Assembly: GCF_003063355.1 (NCBI RefSeq)
Contig: NZ_NESH01000001.1
Coordinates: forward strand, 124,001 to 188,000
Length of the DNA: 64,000 nucleotides
Origin: Limnohabitans sp. Bal53
GTDB taxonomy: Bacteria > Pseudomonadota > Gammaproteobacteria > Burkholderiales > Burkholderiaceae_C
Reading direction: 5' to 3'
Both the position numbers and the translations under genes were made by a program. Below, piece by piece: positions 17,014 through 25,551 of this stretch (its first letter is position 1; the number at the start of each line of letters is the position of its first letter). The notes beneath the pieces were generated by a model. It worked only from the letters and a program-made list of their open reading frames with translations. It was not told the origin of the DNA and made no database searches.

Positions 17014-17499
17014 CTAGCGCGTCTGGCGGATCCAGTCCTGCAGGGCTCTCAGTTGCTCGGCGTTTTCATGGCAGGTTTGGTAGTTGGTGACGACGGTGGC
17101 GGCAACGGCAGAGAGCGCAAGCCCTTCGGCGGGCGCATCAGCATCTCGGGCGGACTGGGGCAGCTCGCCGGCGGCGGCAGCGTCGTGCAAGCTGACAAAG
17201 CCACGGTGGACAGTGCAAGCAGCATCGGCTTGGACGGGAACATAAACGGGGATCTCCTGGATGAGGGTGTCGCCCTTTTCTCGGACGACCTGGATGCGGT
17301 CGACGTACTGGGTGACGACCTGGATGGTGGTTTCGGCTTGCCGGGTTTGCGCTTGGGCGTGGGCCTGCTGCTGTTTGGCTGTGGCGGCATCCCACTGAGC
17401 CTGCACGTGACTCGCACCCTTGAGCCAGCCCAGGCCAGCCAGGGCGATGCAAAGCGCCGCCAGGGCCAGCAGCCGGTATGGCCAGGCAATGAGGTTCAT
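17014..17499 (-). CDS. Rz: i-spanin, Rz-like lysis protein
   Basis: A 161-residue protein with one N-terminal membrane segment (RLLALAALCIALAGLGWLKG, about 9-28) and a long periplasmic helical region, the layout of the inner-membrane spanin that disrupts the outer membrane at the end of phage lysis. The ATG at 17499 overlaps the lysozyme stop (ATGA); the extension to 17562 lies within lysozyme and is rejected. The o-spanin reading frame is nested inside it. Confidence 0.8.
   Translation of the reverse strand: MNLIAWPYRLLALAALCIALAGLGWLKGASHVQAQWDAATAKQQQAHAQAQTRQAETTIQVVTQYVDRIQVVREKGDTLIQEIPVYVPVQADAACTVHRGFVSLHDAAAAGELPQSARDADAPAEGLALSAVAATVVTNYQTCHENAEQLRALQDWIRQTR
17049..17243 (-). CDS. 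Rz1: o-spanin Rz1-like lipoprotein nested in Rz
   Basis: A different reading frame inside Rz encodes a 64-residue protein that starts at 17243 (or 17225). It has a short signal peptide, a lipobox LSAC, and a mature part rich in proline (PPP, PSPPE, PPP). This is the signature of Rz1 outer-membrane spanins, which are embedded in Rz in lambda-like phages. The open frame extends further upstream, but only this part has the expected features. Confidence 0.75.
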   Translation of the reverse strand: MFPSKPMLLALSTVALSACTTLPPPASCPSPPEMLMRPPKGLRSLPLPPPSSPTTKPAMKTPSN

Positions 17500-18008
17500 G
17501 GCGCGGCCTCGCCCATGCACTGCCGGTATTCGGCTTCTCGCCGTGTTACCAGACCACCACACAGCCGCGCGTTGGTGGGCAGCGCACAGTCCTTGCCCTG
17601 AAAGAAGCGCCAGCGCAGCAGCTCTTGGCAGGCACCGGGGTAGTCCTGTGTGTTGAGCTTTTTGACGAGGGTGGACTGGCAGAACGCGCGCGGGCCCACG
17701 TTGTAGGCAAAACTGACGTAGGCGTCGTACTCGTGCTGAGCCAGCGGCACCGTGACGCAGGCTTTGAGGGCGCCTTCGAATTGCTGGACATCGCGAAGTG
17801 CCCGGGCCAGGGCCTGGGGTGGCGTGGTGGTGTCGCCCAGGCGCACGGGCGAACCGTCAGCGCGGGTGGTGCTGCCAAAGCCCAGGGTGGGCACGTCGCC
17901 CTTGACCGGGATGATGGCGCGGTCGCTGTAGCCCTCGTGCAGCACAAGGCCCACCAGCGCAGCGGCAGAGAGGCCCAGCGCGGCCACGGCGGTGCGGGGG
18001 CGCATCAT
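17496..18008 (-). CDS. phage lysozyme with signal-anchor N-terminus (GH24)
   Basis: A 170-residue muramidase. Residues 7-23 form a weakly hydrophobic Ala/Gly/Leu segment followed directly by the catalytic Glu (HEGYSDRA, E25) and GDVPTLGFGSTT, the GH24 active-site region. VSFAYNVGPRAFCQSTLVKKLN is also typical of phage lysozymes. The N-terminus suggests a SAR endolysin that reaches the periplasm by the Sec route and is activated on release. It lies between the holin-like gene and Rz, with 4-bp overlaps on both sides. Confidence 0.9.
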   Translation of the reverse strand: MMRPRTAVAALGLSAAALVGLVLHEGYSDRAIIPVKGDVPTLGFGSTTRADGSPVRLGDTTTPPQALARALRDVQQFEGALKACVTVPLAQHEYDAYVSFAYNVGPRAFCQSTLVKKLNTQDYPGACQELLRWRFFQGKDCALPTNARLCGGLVTRREAEYRQCMGEAAP

Positions 18009-18253
18009 GGCTCCACCTCATGCATCTTGGGCTGGGCCACCAGGCGCGCCACGGTGGCGCCCAGACTGGCACCAAAGGCCAGCAGCACGAACAGGCCCCG
18101 GGGCAAGAGGTCGCCCAAGAAGGGCAACACCACCTCGGCCGCCGTGAAGCAGGCGGCCAGGAGCGAGAAGCGGATGCTCCAGGCCTGGCGCAGGACGCGC
18201 GGCCAGTTGGTGAGCAGGCTGAGACTGGACAGAGATTTCAGCAGGGGCTTCAT
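18005..18253 (-). CDS. small membrane protein, holin-like
   Basis: An 82-residue protein with a basic N-terminus (KPLLKSLSSLSLLTNWPRVLRQAW) and two hydrophobic stretches (about 28-45 and 52-72). Size, topology and position directly before the lysozyme suggest a holin or antiholin. It resembles short proteins seen at this place in other Burkholderiales prophages (possibly DUF7940). The start at 18253 gives a 4-bp overlap with the preceding gene; the longer frame is a shadow. Confidence 0.65.
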   Translation of the reverse strand: MKPLLKSLSSLSLLTNWPRVLRQAWSIRFSLLAACFTAAEVVLPFLGDLLPRGLFVLLAFGASLGATVARLVAQPKMHEVEP

Positions 18254-18546
18254 TGCGTGCCTCCCATGAGCTTCAACTTGATGGCCGCGCCGACCAGGAT
18301 GACGGCCAGCAGCCCGGTGGTCGCCACCTTGATGATGGTTTGCCACGCGGTGTGACGAGCCTCGCGCCAGGCTTCGAGCAAGTCGCGCAGTTCGCGGATG
18401 TCGCGCGCGGCATGGCCGTTTTCCAGGCCGAGGTGGGCCAGGCAACGCTCGGCACCACGCTCAGCAGCGCGGGTGAGCAGGTCGTCCAGATCCTCGGGGC
18501 GCAGGGTGATGGGCTGCGGCGAACCAAGTTCTTGTGCGTTCTCCAT
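18250..18546 (-). CDS. small membrane-anchored phage protein (DUF6127-like)
   Basis: A 98-residue protein: an acidic/helical N-terminal part (LRPEDLDDLLTRAAERGAERCLAHLG) and one C-terminal membrane segment (IIKVATTGLLAVILVGAAIKLKL). It matches what I recall of DUF6127, found in phage lysis cassettes. It is the first gene of the lysis cluster after a terminator. ATG 18546 is chosen over 18567 because it excludes a weak leader. Function unknown; a lysis-timing role is inferred from position. Confidence 0.6.
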   Translation of the reverse strand: MENAQELGSPQPITLRPEDLDDLLTRAAERGAERCLAHLGLENGHAARDIRELRDLLEAWREARHTAWQTIIKVATTGLLAVILVGAAIKLKLMGGTQ

Positions 18547-18559
18547 GGTTGGGTCTCCA

Positions 18560-18597
18560 AAATGCAAAATGCCCGCACTGGATGTCTCCAGGCGGGC
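18560..18597 (-). terminator. intrinsic terminator between cupin and lysis genes
   Basis: On the minus strand GCCCGC-CTGG / CCAG-t-GCGGGC forms a 10-bp hairpin (18571-18597, one bulge), followed by ATTTTGCATTTT. It lies between the cupin gene and the lysis cassette, so lysis genes may need antitermination or their own promoter. Confidence 0.7.
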
Positions 18598-18617
18598 GTG
18601 AATAACGGGTCTGTGCT

Positions 18618-19010
18618 TCAGGCGAAGTGATCGGCCTTGGCCAGTGGCTTGATGAACTCGGGCAGGTGGTTGGGATTGATGCCCGCCGGAATCATGGCGG
18701 GATCAACGATGTCCTCCACCCGCTCACCATCACGCAAGGCGTGAATACAGGCCGCTACCGTGCCCTCCTCCAGCGCGGTGAGGGTATGGACCTTGTTGCG
18801 GGCAATAAAGATGATGTGAGGGGCGGTGAACTCCGACACAGCACCATCCACATCCACCTGCAACCGCCCCTTGACCAGCAAGGTGGGGTGATCAAACGCG
18901 TGCTTGTGACCCTCGTTGACGTCACCTGCGTTTTCAAAAGTCATCAGCTTGATCCAGAGGTTGCTGATCAGGCTCAACTGAGATTTAGGTGGGGATTTAG
19001 GGCTGGCCAT
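18618..19010 (-). CDS. cupin-fold protein in the tail region
   Basis: A 130-residue protein with a single cupin barrel. The metal-binding pattern GHKHAFDHPTLLVKGRL is followed by IIFIARNKVHTLTALEEGT, so two His pairs and a Glu are available. Its role is unknown; it may be a virion part or a small enzyme. ATG 19010 is chosen because the longer frame runs through the upstream gene's stop. The overlap with the upstream small gene is 14 bp. Confidence 0.65.
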   Translation of the reverse strand: MASPKSPPKSQLSLISNLWIKLMTFENAGDVNEGHKHAFDHPTLLVKGRLQVDVDGAVSEFTAPHIIFIARNKVHTLTALEEGTVAACIHALRDGERVEDIVDPAMIPAGINPNHLPEFIKPLAKADHFA

Positions 19011-19233
19011 TGATACCTCCTGGTTGTGGCTCTGATGTGATGGGTATGGATGGGTACGTGATGACAGGATCAAGACGACCGTCAACCGCTTTGAAGCTGA
19101 CCATCTCCATGGTCACGTCGTCTGGAATGTCCGCATTCGGGAAGCTGGTTTCGTCCTCGATCGCAGGACAGTCCGCCAGGGGCACGAGCCGGACATCCCC
19201 TTTTTGGAAATTGAAATAAAGTCGTTGCATCAC
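18997..19233 (-). CDS. small acidic phage protein, function unknown
   Basis: A 78-residue acidic protein beginning MMQRLYFNFQKGDVRLVPLADCPAIEDE, with many prolines near the end. A ribosome-like GGAGGAG lies just before the start on the minus strand. No motif is recognised. It sits between the tail-fibre and cupin genes and is probably expressed with them. Confidence 0.55.
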   Translation of the reverse strand: MMQRLYFNFQKGDVRLVPLADCPAIEDETSFPNADIPDDVTMEMVSFKAVDGRLDPVITYPSIPITSEPQPGGINGQP

Positions 19234-19239
19234 TCCTCC

Positions 19240-20190
19240 TCAAACGAACTGGTTGTAAGTGGCCGTGAACGAGTTCACATAGATCGAGTCGCCGCTCGAC
19301 CCACTCAAAATCGAGCCATACAGGTCAAACGTCACCGTGCTGTTGGGCGGCACTGTGAACGTGCCAAAGTTGTAGGTCTGCACGCCCCGGGCCGAGTACG
19401 TGCCATAGGTGCCGACGATGGAGCCGTTTTGGCGGATCTGAAACCCGTAGGTGTCGTCAGCCGCGAAGTTGATCACCGCTGTCAAATTGATCTGCATCGA
19501 CTTGGTGGTGCTGTAGTTCCAAATCGTGTGCCGACAGTTGCCCACATTGACCTGCACGGTGCTCTTGCCCTGCGACGCCATGTAGAACATGTTCGTGTAA
19601 TAAGTGCCGCGAGACCACTGCGTGTTGGAATAACTCGACCAGATCATGTAGCTCGGCGAGCCAATCGAGCGGCTGGCTCCGGATGCCAGCGAGCTGAACG
19701 TCTGGAACAGGCTGAAACTTTGCTTGACGTATTCGTCTGTGGCAAAGGATGTGGTGAGCACTCGCCCGGATGATCTCCAGGCAGTTCCGGTGCAATACAG
19801 GTCGTAGGCTTCGCCCGGTGCGAGCGTCACGGTGGCGACCCCATCGATTAACTCGGCTCCACTGGGATCCAAAGTCACCACACCGGTGCCTGAATTGCGC
19901 ACAGCGATGGTGAAACCCGCACCCAGCGTGGCGGCAGCGGTCAAGTTCAGCGTGAATGTCCCGCTGCAGTCGATCATCCGGCCCCGGTCGCTTGAAACCA
20001 CGGTATAGGTCGCTGTTTTGCTGACGTAGCCAGACCCCAGAGAACCCAGGGTGGCCAGCGCGGTGGCTGCGTTTCCGTCTGTCCCAAGCAGTCCTGCCAG
20101 GTAGGCGCGCAAATCGTTCAGCGCCGTTTTGAACTGACCCTCGGTGACTGTGGAGCCCGTGAAGTTAGAAATCGGTGGTAAGGCTGGCAT
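19240..20190 (-). CDS. phage tail/fibre-associated protein
   Basis: A 316-residue protein rich in Ser, Thr, Gly and aromatic residues, with an early helical segment (EGQFKTALNDLRAYLAGLLG) and a beta-rich remainder (DLYCTGTAWRSSGRVL, VTLDPSGAELIDG), the usual composition of tail spikes or distal fibre proteins. It follows two fibre genes in the same operon. It probably forms part of the host-recognition apparatus; the receptor is unknown. Confidence 0.6.
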   Translation of the reverse strand: MPALPPISNFTGSTVTEGQFKTALNDLRAYLAGLLGTDGNAATALATLGSLGSGYVSKTATYTVVSSDRGRMIDCSGTFTLNLTAAATLGAGFTIAVRNSGTGVVTLDPSGAELIDGVATVTLAPGEAYDLYCTGTAWRSSGRVLTTSFATDEYVKQSFSLFQTFSSLASGASRSIGSPSYMIWSSYSNTQWSRGTYYTNMFYMASQGKSTVQVNVGNCRHTIWNYSTTKSMQINLTAVINFAADDTYGFQIRQNGSIVGTYGTYSARGVQTYNFGTFTVPPNSTVTFDLYGSILSGSSGDSIYVNSFTATYNQFV

Positions 20191-20203
20191 GTGCGTCTCC
20201 TTG

Positions 20204-20407
20204 TCACTGCGTCCACATCAAGGTATTGGCACCCTGAGAAGTCGTTGAAGCCGAGACCGTCACGATGGACTCTGTCCCGCTGACGTTCTTCTTGAAGTAG
20301 AGCTTGCCGTCGGTCGTGTTGAGCGCCAACTCGCCCAGTTGGAGTTGCGCCGTGGTGGGCACCTTGCCCGCCACCGACGACTGCTTGACTTTGATCACTT
20401 GAGCCAT
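20204..20407 (-). CDS. short fibre-tip-like protein
   Basis: A 67-residue protein with the pattern KVPTTAQLQLGELALNTTDGKLYFKKN. This is the common N-terminal module of phage tail fibres and hyaluronidase-like proteins (an LGELAxNTxDGKLYxK motif). Here it stands alone as a small gene between two fibre genes and may trimerise with them. Confidence 0.65.
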   Translation of the reverse strand: MAQVIKVKQSSVAGKVPTTAQLQLGELALNTTDGKLYFKKNVSGTESIVTVSASTTSQGANTLMWTQ

Positions 20408-20449
20408 AAACAGGCCTCCTTTTCTCTAAGCAGAGGGGTTGAAGAAATT

Positions 20450-21649
20450 TCAGAACGTGCCGCCGTCGATGGCAGCGCTCGTGGACAAGGCGTCCGTGAT
20501 GCCGTAGCCCGCCAGCGTCGTGGGCTTGCCCGTTACGCTGGACCAAGCAGGGGTGTTGGTGGTGGTGCCCGCTGCTGTGAGCCGGCCTTTGGCATCCACG
20601 GTGAAGGTGGGAATCAGCGCGCCTGAGCCGTAACTGGCGGCAGCCACACCGGTGCTGGCCAAGGTGGCAGAACCCGTGACGTTGGCCGAGCCATCAAAGG
20701 CGGCGGACGTCCAACTCACATCACCCGTCATGGCGATGGTTCGAGCCGTCAAGAGCTTGGTGGCGGTACCCGCATTGCCCGTGATGGTGGTGATGGTCAC
20801 AGCACCCGTGGCACCGTTGACGCTGGAGACCGAGTCGGTGTTGTCGATCTTGTCCCAGGCGGATCCGTTGCTGATGATCCAGTCGCCAATCTGCCAGTCG
20901 GTGATGCCGCTAACGCTGGTGACACCGGCCGTGGCGACCTTGTAGTAGAAGCCCTTGTTGCTGCTGGAGGCCGTTGGAATGGTGGGGGTGTTGGTGCTGG
21001 CGTTCCAGGTGCCCTGGTAGTTCATGCCACCAATGGCCACCGCCGGTAACTGCGAAGTGGGCACTTTGCCATCCGCCCCCAGACCCGCCACGCCGTTGGC
21101 CGCACCAATGGCCGTGGTGGCGATGGCACCGATCGCGGCTGGTGTGGGCAAAGCGTGGACGTGATCGGCGCGAGCAGCGGTGGTAGCGGTGCCGACTGTT
21201 GCACTGGCCGCCAGCGCACTGGGCGCAGCAGTGGTCAGGCCCAAGGCATCGGTGATGCCGTAGCCACTGAGTGTGGTTGGCTTGCCCGTGATCGAGGTCC
21301 AAGCGGGCGTGATCGTCACATTGGCCGCCGCCGTGAGTCGCCCCTTGGCATCGACCGTGAACTGGCCAACCTGGGTGGCACTGCCGTAGCTGCCAGCGGT
21401 GACACCAGTCGCTGGCAAAGCCACCGCCACACCAGCAGACACAGTTCCGGTGCCGGACACGTCGCCGGTGATGGCCAGGCTGTCCGCCTTGCGGGCAAAG
21501 GTACCTGGCCCTGCGATGGGCGTGACGACATTTCCGCTTTCGCCAATGAACAGGTTGTCTGAAACCTCGGACCAGGCCAATTCGCCCACGGCCAGTGTGG
21601 GTGGCGTGGCGGTGGTGGTCGAGCGTTTGATCTGTAGGGTTTGGGGCAT
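20450..21649 (-). CDS. phage tail fibre with internal repeats
   Basis: A 399-residue fibre. The N-terminus has the GELAWSEVSDNLFIGE module. Two long repeats follow, at about 95-145 and 340-395, each with FTVDAKGRLTAA, PAWTSITGKPTTLSGYGITDAL or close variants. A DHVHALPTP tail-repeat motif lies near 165. These repeats form trimeric beta-prism shafts. Likely receptor-binding; the repeats are also candidates for recombination between fibre genes. Confidence 0.8.
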   Translation of the reverse strand: MPQTLQIKRSTTTATPPTLAVGELAWSEVSDNLFIGESGNVVTPIAGPGTFARKADSLAITGDVSGTGTVSAGVAVALPATGVTAGSYGSATQVGQFTVDAKGRLTAAANVTITPAWTSITGKPTTLSGYGITDALGLTTAAPSALAASATVGTATTAARADHVHALPTPAAIGAIATTAIGAANGVAGLGADGKVPTSQLPAVAIGGMNYQGTWNASTNTPTIPTASSSNKGFYYKVATAGVTSVSGITDWQIGDWIISNGSAWDKIDNTDSVSSVNGATGAVTITTITGNAGTATKLLTARTIAMTGDVSWTSAAFDGSANVTGSATLASTGVAAASYGSGALIPTFTVDAKGRLTAAGTTTNTPAWSSVTGKPTTLAGYGITDALSTSAAIDGGTF

Positions 21650-21680
21650 GCAATCGCTCCTTAATATGAAAGTGGGGGAT

Positions 21681-21884
21681 TCAGAAGTAACCAGCGTCGA
21701 TCACGGCGTTGGGGTCGAGTACGCCCTGATCGCCTTTGTCACCCTTGGGGCCAGTGGGACCTGGCACACCAATATTGGTGAGCACCGTGCGCAAGCCTTG
21801 CGGCTGCACGCGCACGGTCTGGGTTTCGGTTTGAACGGTGACGCCCGGCTGGCGCGGCGTGGTGATGGAGATGCGGATGGCCAT
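21681..21884 (-). CDS. small collagen-like fibre protein
   Basis: A 67-residue protein with a short collagen-like stretch GVPGPTGPKGDKGDQG near the C-terminus, ending DAGYF. Small proteins like this often form the joint between the tail tip and fibre. It lies between the DUF-type tail gene at 21898 and the main fibre. Confidence 0.6.
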   Translation of the reverse strand: MAIRISITTPRQPGVTVQTETQTVRVQPQGLRTVLTNIGVPGPTGPKGDKGDQGVLDPNAVIDAGYF

Positions 21885-21897
21885 GAGTCACTGCTGT

Positions 21898-22236
21898 TCA
21901 ATCGCGAGTGATCCGCATGGACACCAGCACATTGCCCCTGAGCAGTTGGGTGCGAATCCCTGCCGGGCTGGTCATGAACAGGTCGTACACGCAAGCGCGC
22001 ACCGGCAAGGCACTGGTAACCGACGCGGGCAAGGTGATGGCCACCATGCCACTGGCCAGCCGACTTTCATCAAAACCAAAGCTCGCCAGTACGGTGGGGT
22101 CTTCCGGCGTGGCACGGATCTGGCCTTCAAAGACATAGCCCGTCAGGTCCATCACCGCCCCGCCCTCGTCGAGGGTGAGTGCTGTGTAGAAGGTTTCCCC
22201 TTGCGCCAGCTGGATGTCGTACTTCGGGGCACTCAT
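21898..22236 (-). CDS. phage tail-region protein, function unknown
   Basis: A 112-residue beta-rich protein (YDIQLAQGETFYTALTLDEGG, MDLTGYVFEGQIRATPEDPTV). It resembles the small BppU/fibre-adaptor-like proteins next to tail fibres (N-terminal beta-sandwich with an xLxGYxxxxQIR motif). ATG 22236 is 34 bp after the tail-tip stop and has a GGAG-type site; the frame to 22299 would overlap that gene. Confidence 0.55.
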   Translation of the reverse strand: MSAPKYDIQLAQGETFYTALTLDEGGAVMDLTGYVFEGQIRATPEDPTVLASFGFDESRLASGMVAITLPASVTSALPVRACVYDLFMTSPAGIRTQLLRGNVLVSMRITRD

Positions 22237-22270
22237 CGGATAACTCCTGTTTTTGAGTTTTGGTGATCGG

Positions 22271-25159
22271 TCAATAGCGCCACATCGGTGACGCGGCATC
22301 GGTCTGCCACATCAACTGGGCGTCACTGACCCACATGTAGTCGGCACTGCTGCCATAGAACAGCGCCACCCAAGGCCCTGCGGTCATGCCCACGCCACGC
22401 ACCCGGATCAGGGTTTGCGCGCCATAGAGGGATGTGACCGCAAAGTTGTTGGCACTGGTCTCTCCCACCCGGGTCCAGACCAGGTTGGCGGCGTACGGGT
22501 TGCTGCCCGCTGCCATCTCGATCTGGTAGGTCTCAGCGCCCGGTGCGGGCGTCCAGGTCAACAACGCCTTGCTGTTGTCGGTGGTGGAAGATCGCAGCGT
22601 CAGGTCGGCGATCAGCGGCGTCGTGTAGAGCGTGGTCAACTGGCTCGTCACCACCGCTGGGGCAGTGACACCCTGATCGGCGCTGTGCACCGACGGGTCC
22701 TCGTTGATAGCTTCGATCTCGACCTGGTGCAGGCCGCGCGGACGGACCGCAATCACCTTGGCCAACTGCCGCCAGGTCTCGCCCCAGCCAAACGCGATGT
22801 GGGTGCGCTCGTAATCCTGTCCGGTGTAAGGCACGGTCATAGGCTGGGTTGTCAGGACCAGCTCGTTATCTGCTGCCCCACGGCTGACGGCATAGGGTCC
22901 GTCCACGCCACCGGCTTTGGTCCTAAATCCAATGTAATGATTGGAGGTGGTCCAGGTCAGCGGCTCAGACACAGTGAGTGTTCGGCTGGCCGCATTCCAG
23001 CTTGTGCATTCGGCAAACTGGCCCCAGGCGGGCATGTCGTGCTGGATGGCGATCAGGTCGCCAAACGCCGGGATGAAGCCTTCCATCTCGGTGGTGAATT
23101 TCACCAATCGGCGGCGGTATCGGTTGCTGGCCGCCTGGTACAACCCTTCTCGGTAGGCCTGCTGGCGACTGGTGACACCGAAGAGTTCGATTCGGGCGGG
23201 TTTGGCGGCTGTGCTGCCAGTGAGTTTGGCCGTCACACGGCGTGTGGCCCAGACTTCGGCGTCCCAGTACGAGACTTCTACGGCATCGGCCATGTCGTCC
23301 GACGGCAGCAGGTACTCCACGCCGAAGCTGCCACGCACAATGTTGCGCATCGAGAACATGGCCACCGGCAGGCTCTGCGCGCCATCACGGGTGAACCGGA
23401 TGATGCCGCCGAGCATGTAAGGCTTGGCTCGCCCCGCCTGCGCGATCTTGGTGATCGCCTCCCAGAAGTTCAGCGCCGAATCAAAGCGGGCATTGAACTC
23501 GTCGCCCCGGCTGACCCAAAGTGCATCGAGCGCTTTCAGCCCGGCCAGGTCCAAGCGCGCGTCGGGCAACTTGGCCCCGTAGGTGGTGTTGCGACAGGCA
23601 TCGGCCAGCGCCCAGGCGATGCTTCGGGTGGCCACCGGCGATGACCAACTGCTGCCATTCCACACCGGCAGCTTGCGGGTGCAGACCACGTTGATTTTCC
23701 GCGAAGCCTGAGCCGAGAGGTTGTTGGACGCGCGCATGCGCATCGCAATCAAGGTCACATTGCCAAAGGTCCGCGTCTCGGGCAGGTAGGCCCGCAGGCC
23801 ACCCCAGAGGATTTCATGACCAAAGCGGGTGTCGGTCTGCTTGGCATCCAGGCGTCGTACACGCACTTCGTAGCGGCCGCCCGCCACCGTGAAACGCTCC
23901 GAGTAGCGCTGCGGCGTGGTGGTTTTGGCCGTGTAAAAGCGCTGACCCAACACGGACCAGTTGCCCGTTGCCACGCCCAGATCGTTGACTGTGCGCGCCT
24001 CAATGGCGAGCGACAGCGTCAATTCGCTCAAAGTGCCGTCGGTTTGGGCCTCATACAGCCCTCGCGAGAGCACGAAGTCCAGTCCCAGGGTGTTGGCCTG
24101 GGTGCCAGAAGCATTGGCCACAAAGCCACCGATGTAGTGCTGCAGGGTGACATTTCCACTGGTCGAGAGACTGCTGGCAGCCGTCACTGTGAAGGTGTCG
24201 GCGCTTGGGACCGTGGCAATGGTGTAAGCGCCATCGACTGAAGTTCCAGACGTGACATCCAGGTACAGCACCCGGCCCACGGCATACCCATGAGCATTCA
24301 GCGTGACCGTGATCGTCGTGCCGGACTGGGTGTAGGTGGCAGCAATGCTGCCAGCCAGCTCCTGGCCAGAGACTTCTACCGAACTGACCACATTGGTCGG
24401 GAACTTGGTGATCGCGCCACCGGGTGGAATCACCTCATAGTCGATCTCGGCAAAGTTCGCGACCGGGGTGTCCTCAATCCGAACCGCTTCAATCTCGTAC
24501 TCACCCATGCCCAGGCATAACAGCTGGTACAGGTACTGCTCGTTGCCCGCGTATTCCACATAAGGCTGTGCGGCGAAGTCCGGGTAGGCGCAGACCCGTC
24601 CGTACTGCACCGGAATGGCTTGGTCCAGCCGGGCCATGTTGCCCTGCGCCTGCAGGTTGTAAGTGGGCGACGGGGCGGCCAGGCTCGCGGCTTGCTGGGC
24701 GGTAGTGGGCTTGGGTGGCGGGATCACCGCATTGACCAAGGCCATGCCCAGCATGGTGGCACCGGCCTGCACCGCCGTCACCCCCATAGAGCCTAGAACC
24801 GCAGCGCCATTGATACCGATGAGTTCAGAAGCCAATACCGGCGCATACACCATCACTGCCAGCATCAGCACCATGCGCAATGGGTTGGAACCACCACCGC
24901 CACCGCCACCGCCTTGCGGCAGCACGATGATGGCGACCAAGTCCCCGCAGCGAACCGGCTGGTCCCACGTGGCCCGCAATTGCGCTTCACCGTTGCGCAG
25001 TACAAGGATGGGCTGATCCATCTCGGGCACCAGCGCACGCAGGGGCACCGGCCCCGGGATCGCCGTGATCTGGCGGTCCTGGTGCGGATGGAAAGGGTTG
25101 CGTACGGTGATGCTGTGGGCGAACGGGTGGCTGTGGGAAATCAGCGCCGTCGATGCCAT
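22271..25159 (-). CDS. tail tip / host-specificity protein J (TipJ-like)
   Basis: A 962-residue central tail-tip protein. The N-terminal 170 residues include a polyglycine hinge and hydrophobic region (LPQGGGGGGGGSNPLRMVLMLAV, then NAVIPPPKPT) like lambda gpI/gpJ junctions. The middle carries the conserved J region (PVQYGRVCAYPDFAAQPYVEYAG, YLYQLLCLGMGEYEIE). Fibronectin-III-like domains lie near the C-terminus (LTLRSSTTDNSKALLTWTPAPGAETYQIE). It closes the tail tube and contacts the receptor. It overlaps the NlpC/P60 gene by 19 bp. Confidence 0.88.
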   Translation of the reverse strand: MASTALISHSHPFAHSITVRNPFHPHQDRQITAIPGPVPLRALVPEMDQPILVLRNGEAQLRATWDQPVRCGDLVAIIVLPQGGGGGGGGSNPLRMVLMLAVMVYAPVLASELIGINGAAVLGSMGVTAVQAGATMLGMALVNAVIPPPKPTTAQQAASLAAPSPTYNLQAQGNMARLDQAIPVQYGRVCAYPDFAAQPYVEYAGNEQYLYQLLCLGMGEYEIEAVRIEDTPVANFAEIDYEVIPPGGAITKFPTNVVSSVEVSGQELAGSIAATYTQSGTTITVTLNAHGYAVGRVLYLDVTSGTSVDGAYTIATVPSADTFTVTAASSLSTSGNVTLQHYIGGFVANASGTQANTLGLDFVLSRGLYEAQTDGTLSELTLSLAIEARTVNDLGVATGNWSVLGQRFYTAKTTTPQRYSERFTVAGGRYEVRVRRLDAKQTDTRFGHEILWGGLRAYLPETRTFGNVTLIAMRMRASNNLSAQASRKINVVCTRKLPVWNGSSWSSPVATRSIAWALADACRNTTYGAKLPDARLDLAGLKALDALWVSRGDEFNARFDSALNFWEAITKIAQAGRAKPYMLGGIIRFTRDGAQSLPVAMFSMRNIVRGSFGVEYLLPSDDMADAVEVSYWDAEVWATRRVTAKLTGSTAAKPARIELFGVTSRQQAYREGLYQAASNRYRRRLVKFTTEMEGFIPAFGDLIAIQHDMPAWGQFAECTSWNAASRTLTVSEPLTWTTSNHYIGFRTKAGGVDGPYAVSRGAADNELVLTTQPMTVPYTGQDYERTHIAFGWGETWRQLAKVIAVRPRGLHQVEIEAINEDPSVHSADQGVTAPAVVTSQLTTLYTTPLIADLTLRSSTTDNSKALLTWTPAPGAETYQIEMAAGSNPYAANLVWTRVGETSANNFAVTSLYGAQTLIRVRGVGMTAGPWVALFYGSSADYMWVSDAQLMWQTDAASPMWRY

Positions 25160-25551
25160 GACAGCACCCTCAAGCCCACGCTGGGCAACGCGGCCACCGG
25201 GGTGAATACAACCCCGGCGGTTTCCAGGGAATGCAGCACACCACCCCGATCGGCCTCTAGGTAGATGCCAATGTGGCTCGGGCGTTCGGACTTGCCCATC
25301 AAACAGGCATCGCCTTCACGCGGCTCGCTCACACTCTGCCAATGACCATACTCCGGATGATCATCAAAGGCACGCAGCGAGGCCAAGCGACTGGTCGCAT
25401 CCACATCAATGACCGCCACATCCCAGCCAAACCGCTCACGCCAGACCCGACATGCAAACGACCAGCAGTCGCTGCTGCCCGCCACCCAAGGCTGGCCGAT
25501 GTACTGGCTGGCCCAGTGCGGTGCGCTGTCATCATGGTTTGAAGGGTTCAT
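25141..25551 (-). CDS. NlpC/P60-type tail assembly protein (gpK-like)
   Basis: A 136-residue cysteine peptidase-like protein. The NlpC/P60 core is visible as SSDCWSFACRVWRERFG (Cys in DCW) and HIGIYLEADRGGVLHSLETAGV (His regions). This family in lambda-like phages (gpK) matures the tail tip or cleaves peptidoglycan during DNA entry. It lies between the tail-tip gene and the DUF1833-like gene with short overlaps. Confidence 0.8.
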   Translation of the reverse strand: MNPSNHDDSAPHWASQYIGQPWVAGSSDCWSFACRVWRERFGWDVAVIDVDATSRLASLRAFDDHPEYGHWQSVSEPREGDACLMGKSERPSHIGIYLEADRGGVLHSLETAGVVFTPVAALPSVGLRVLSWHRRR

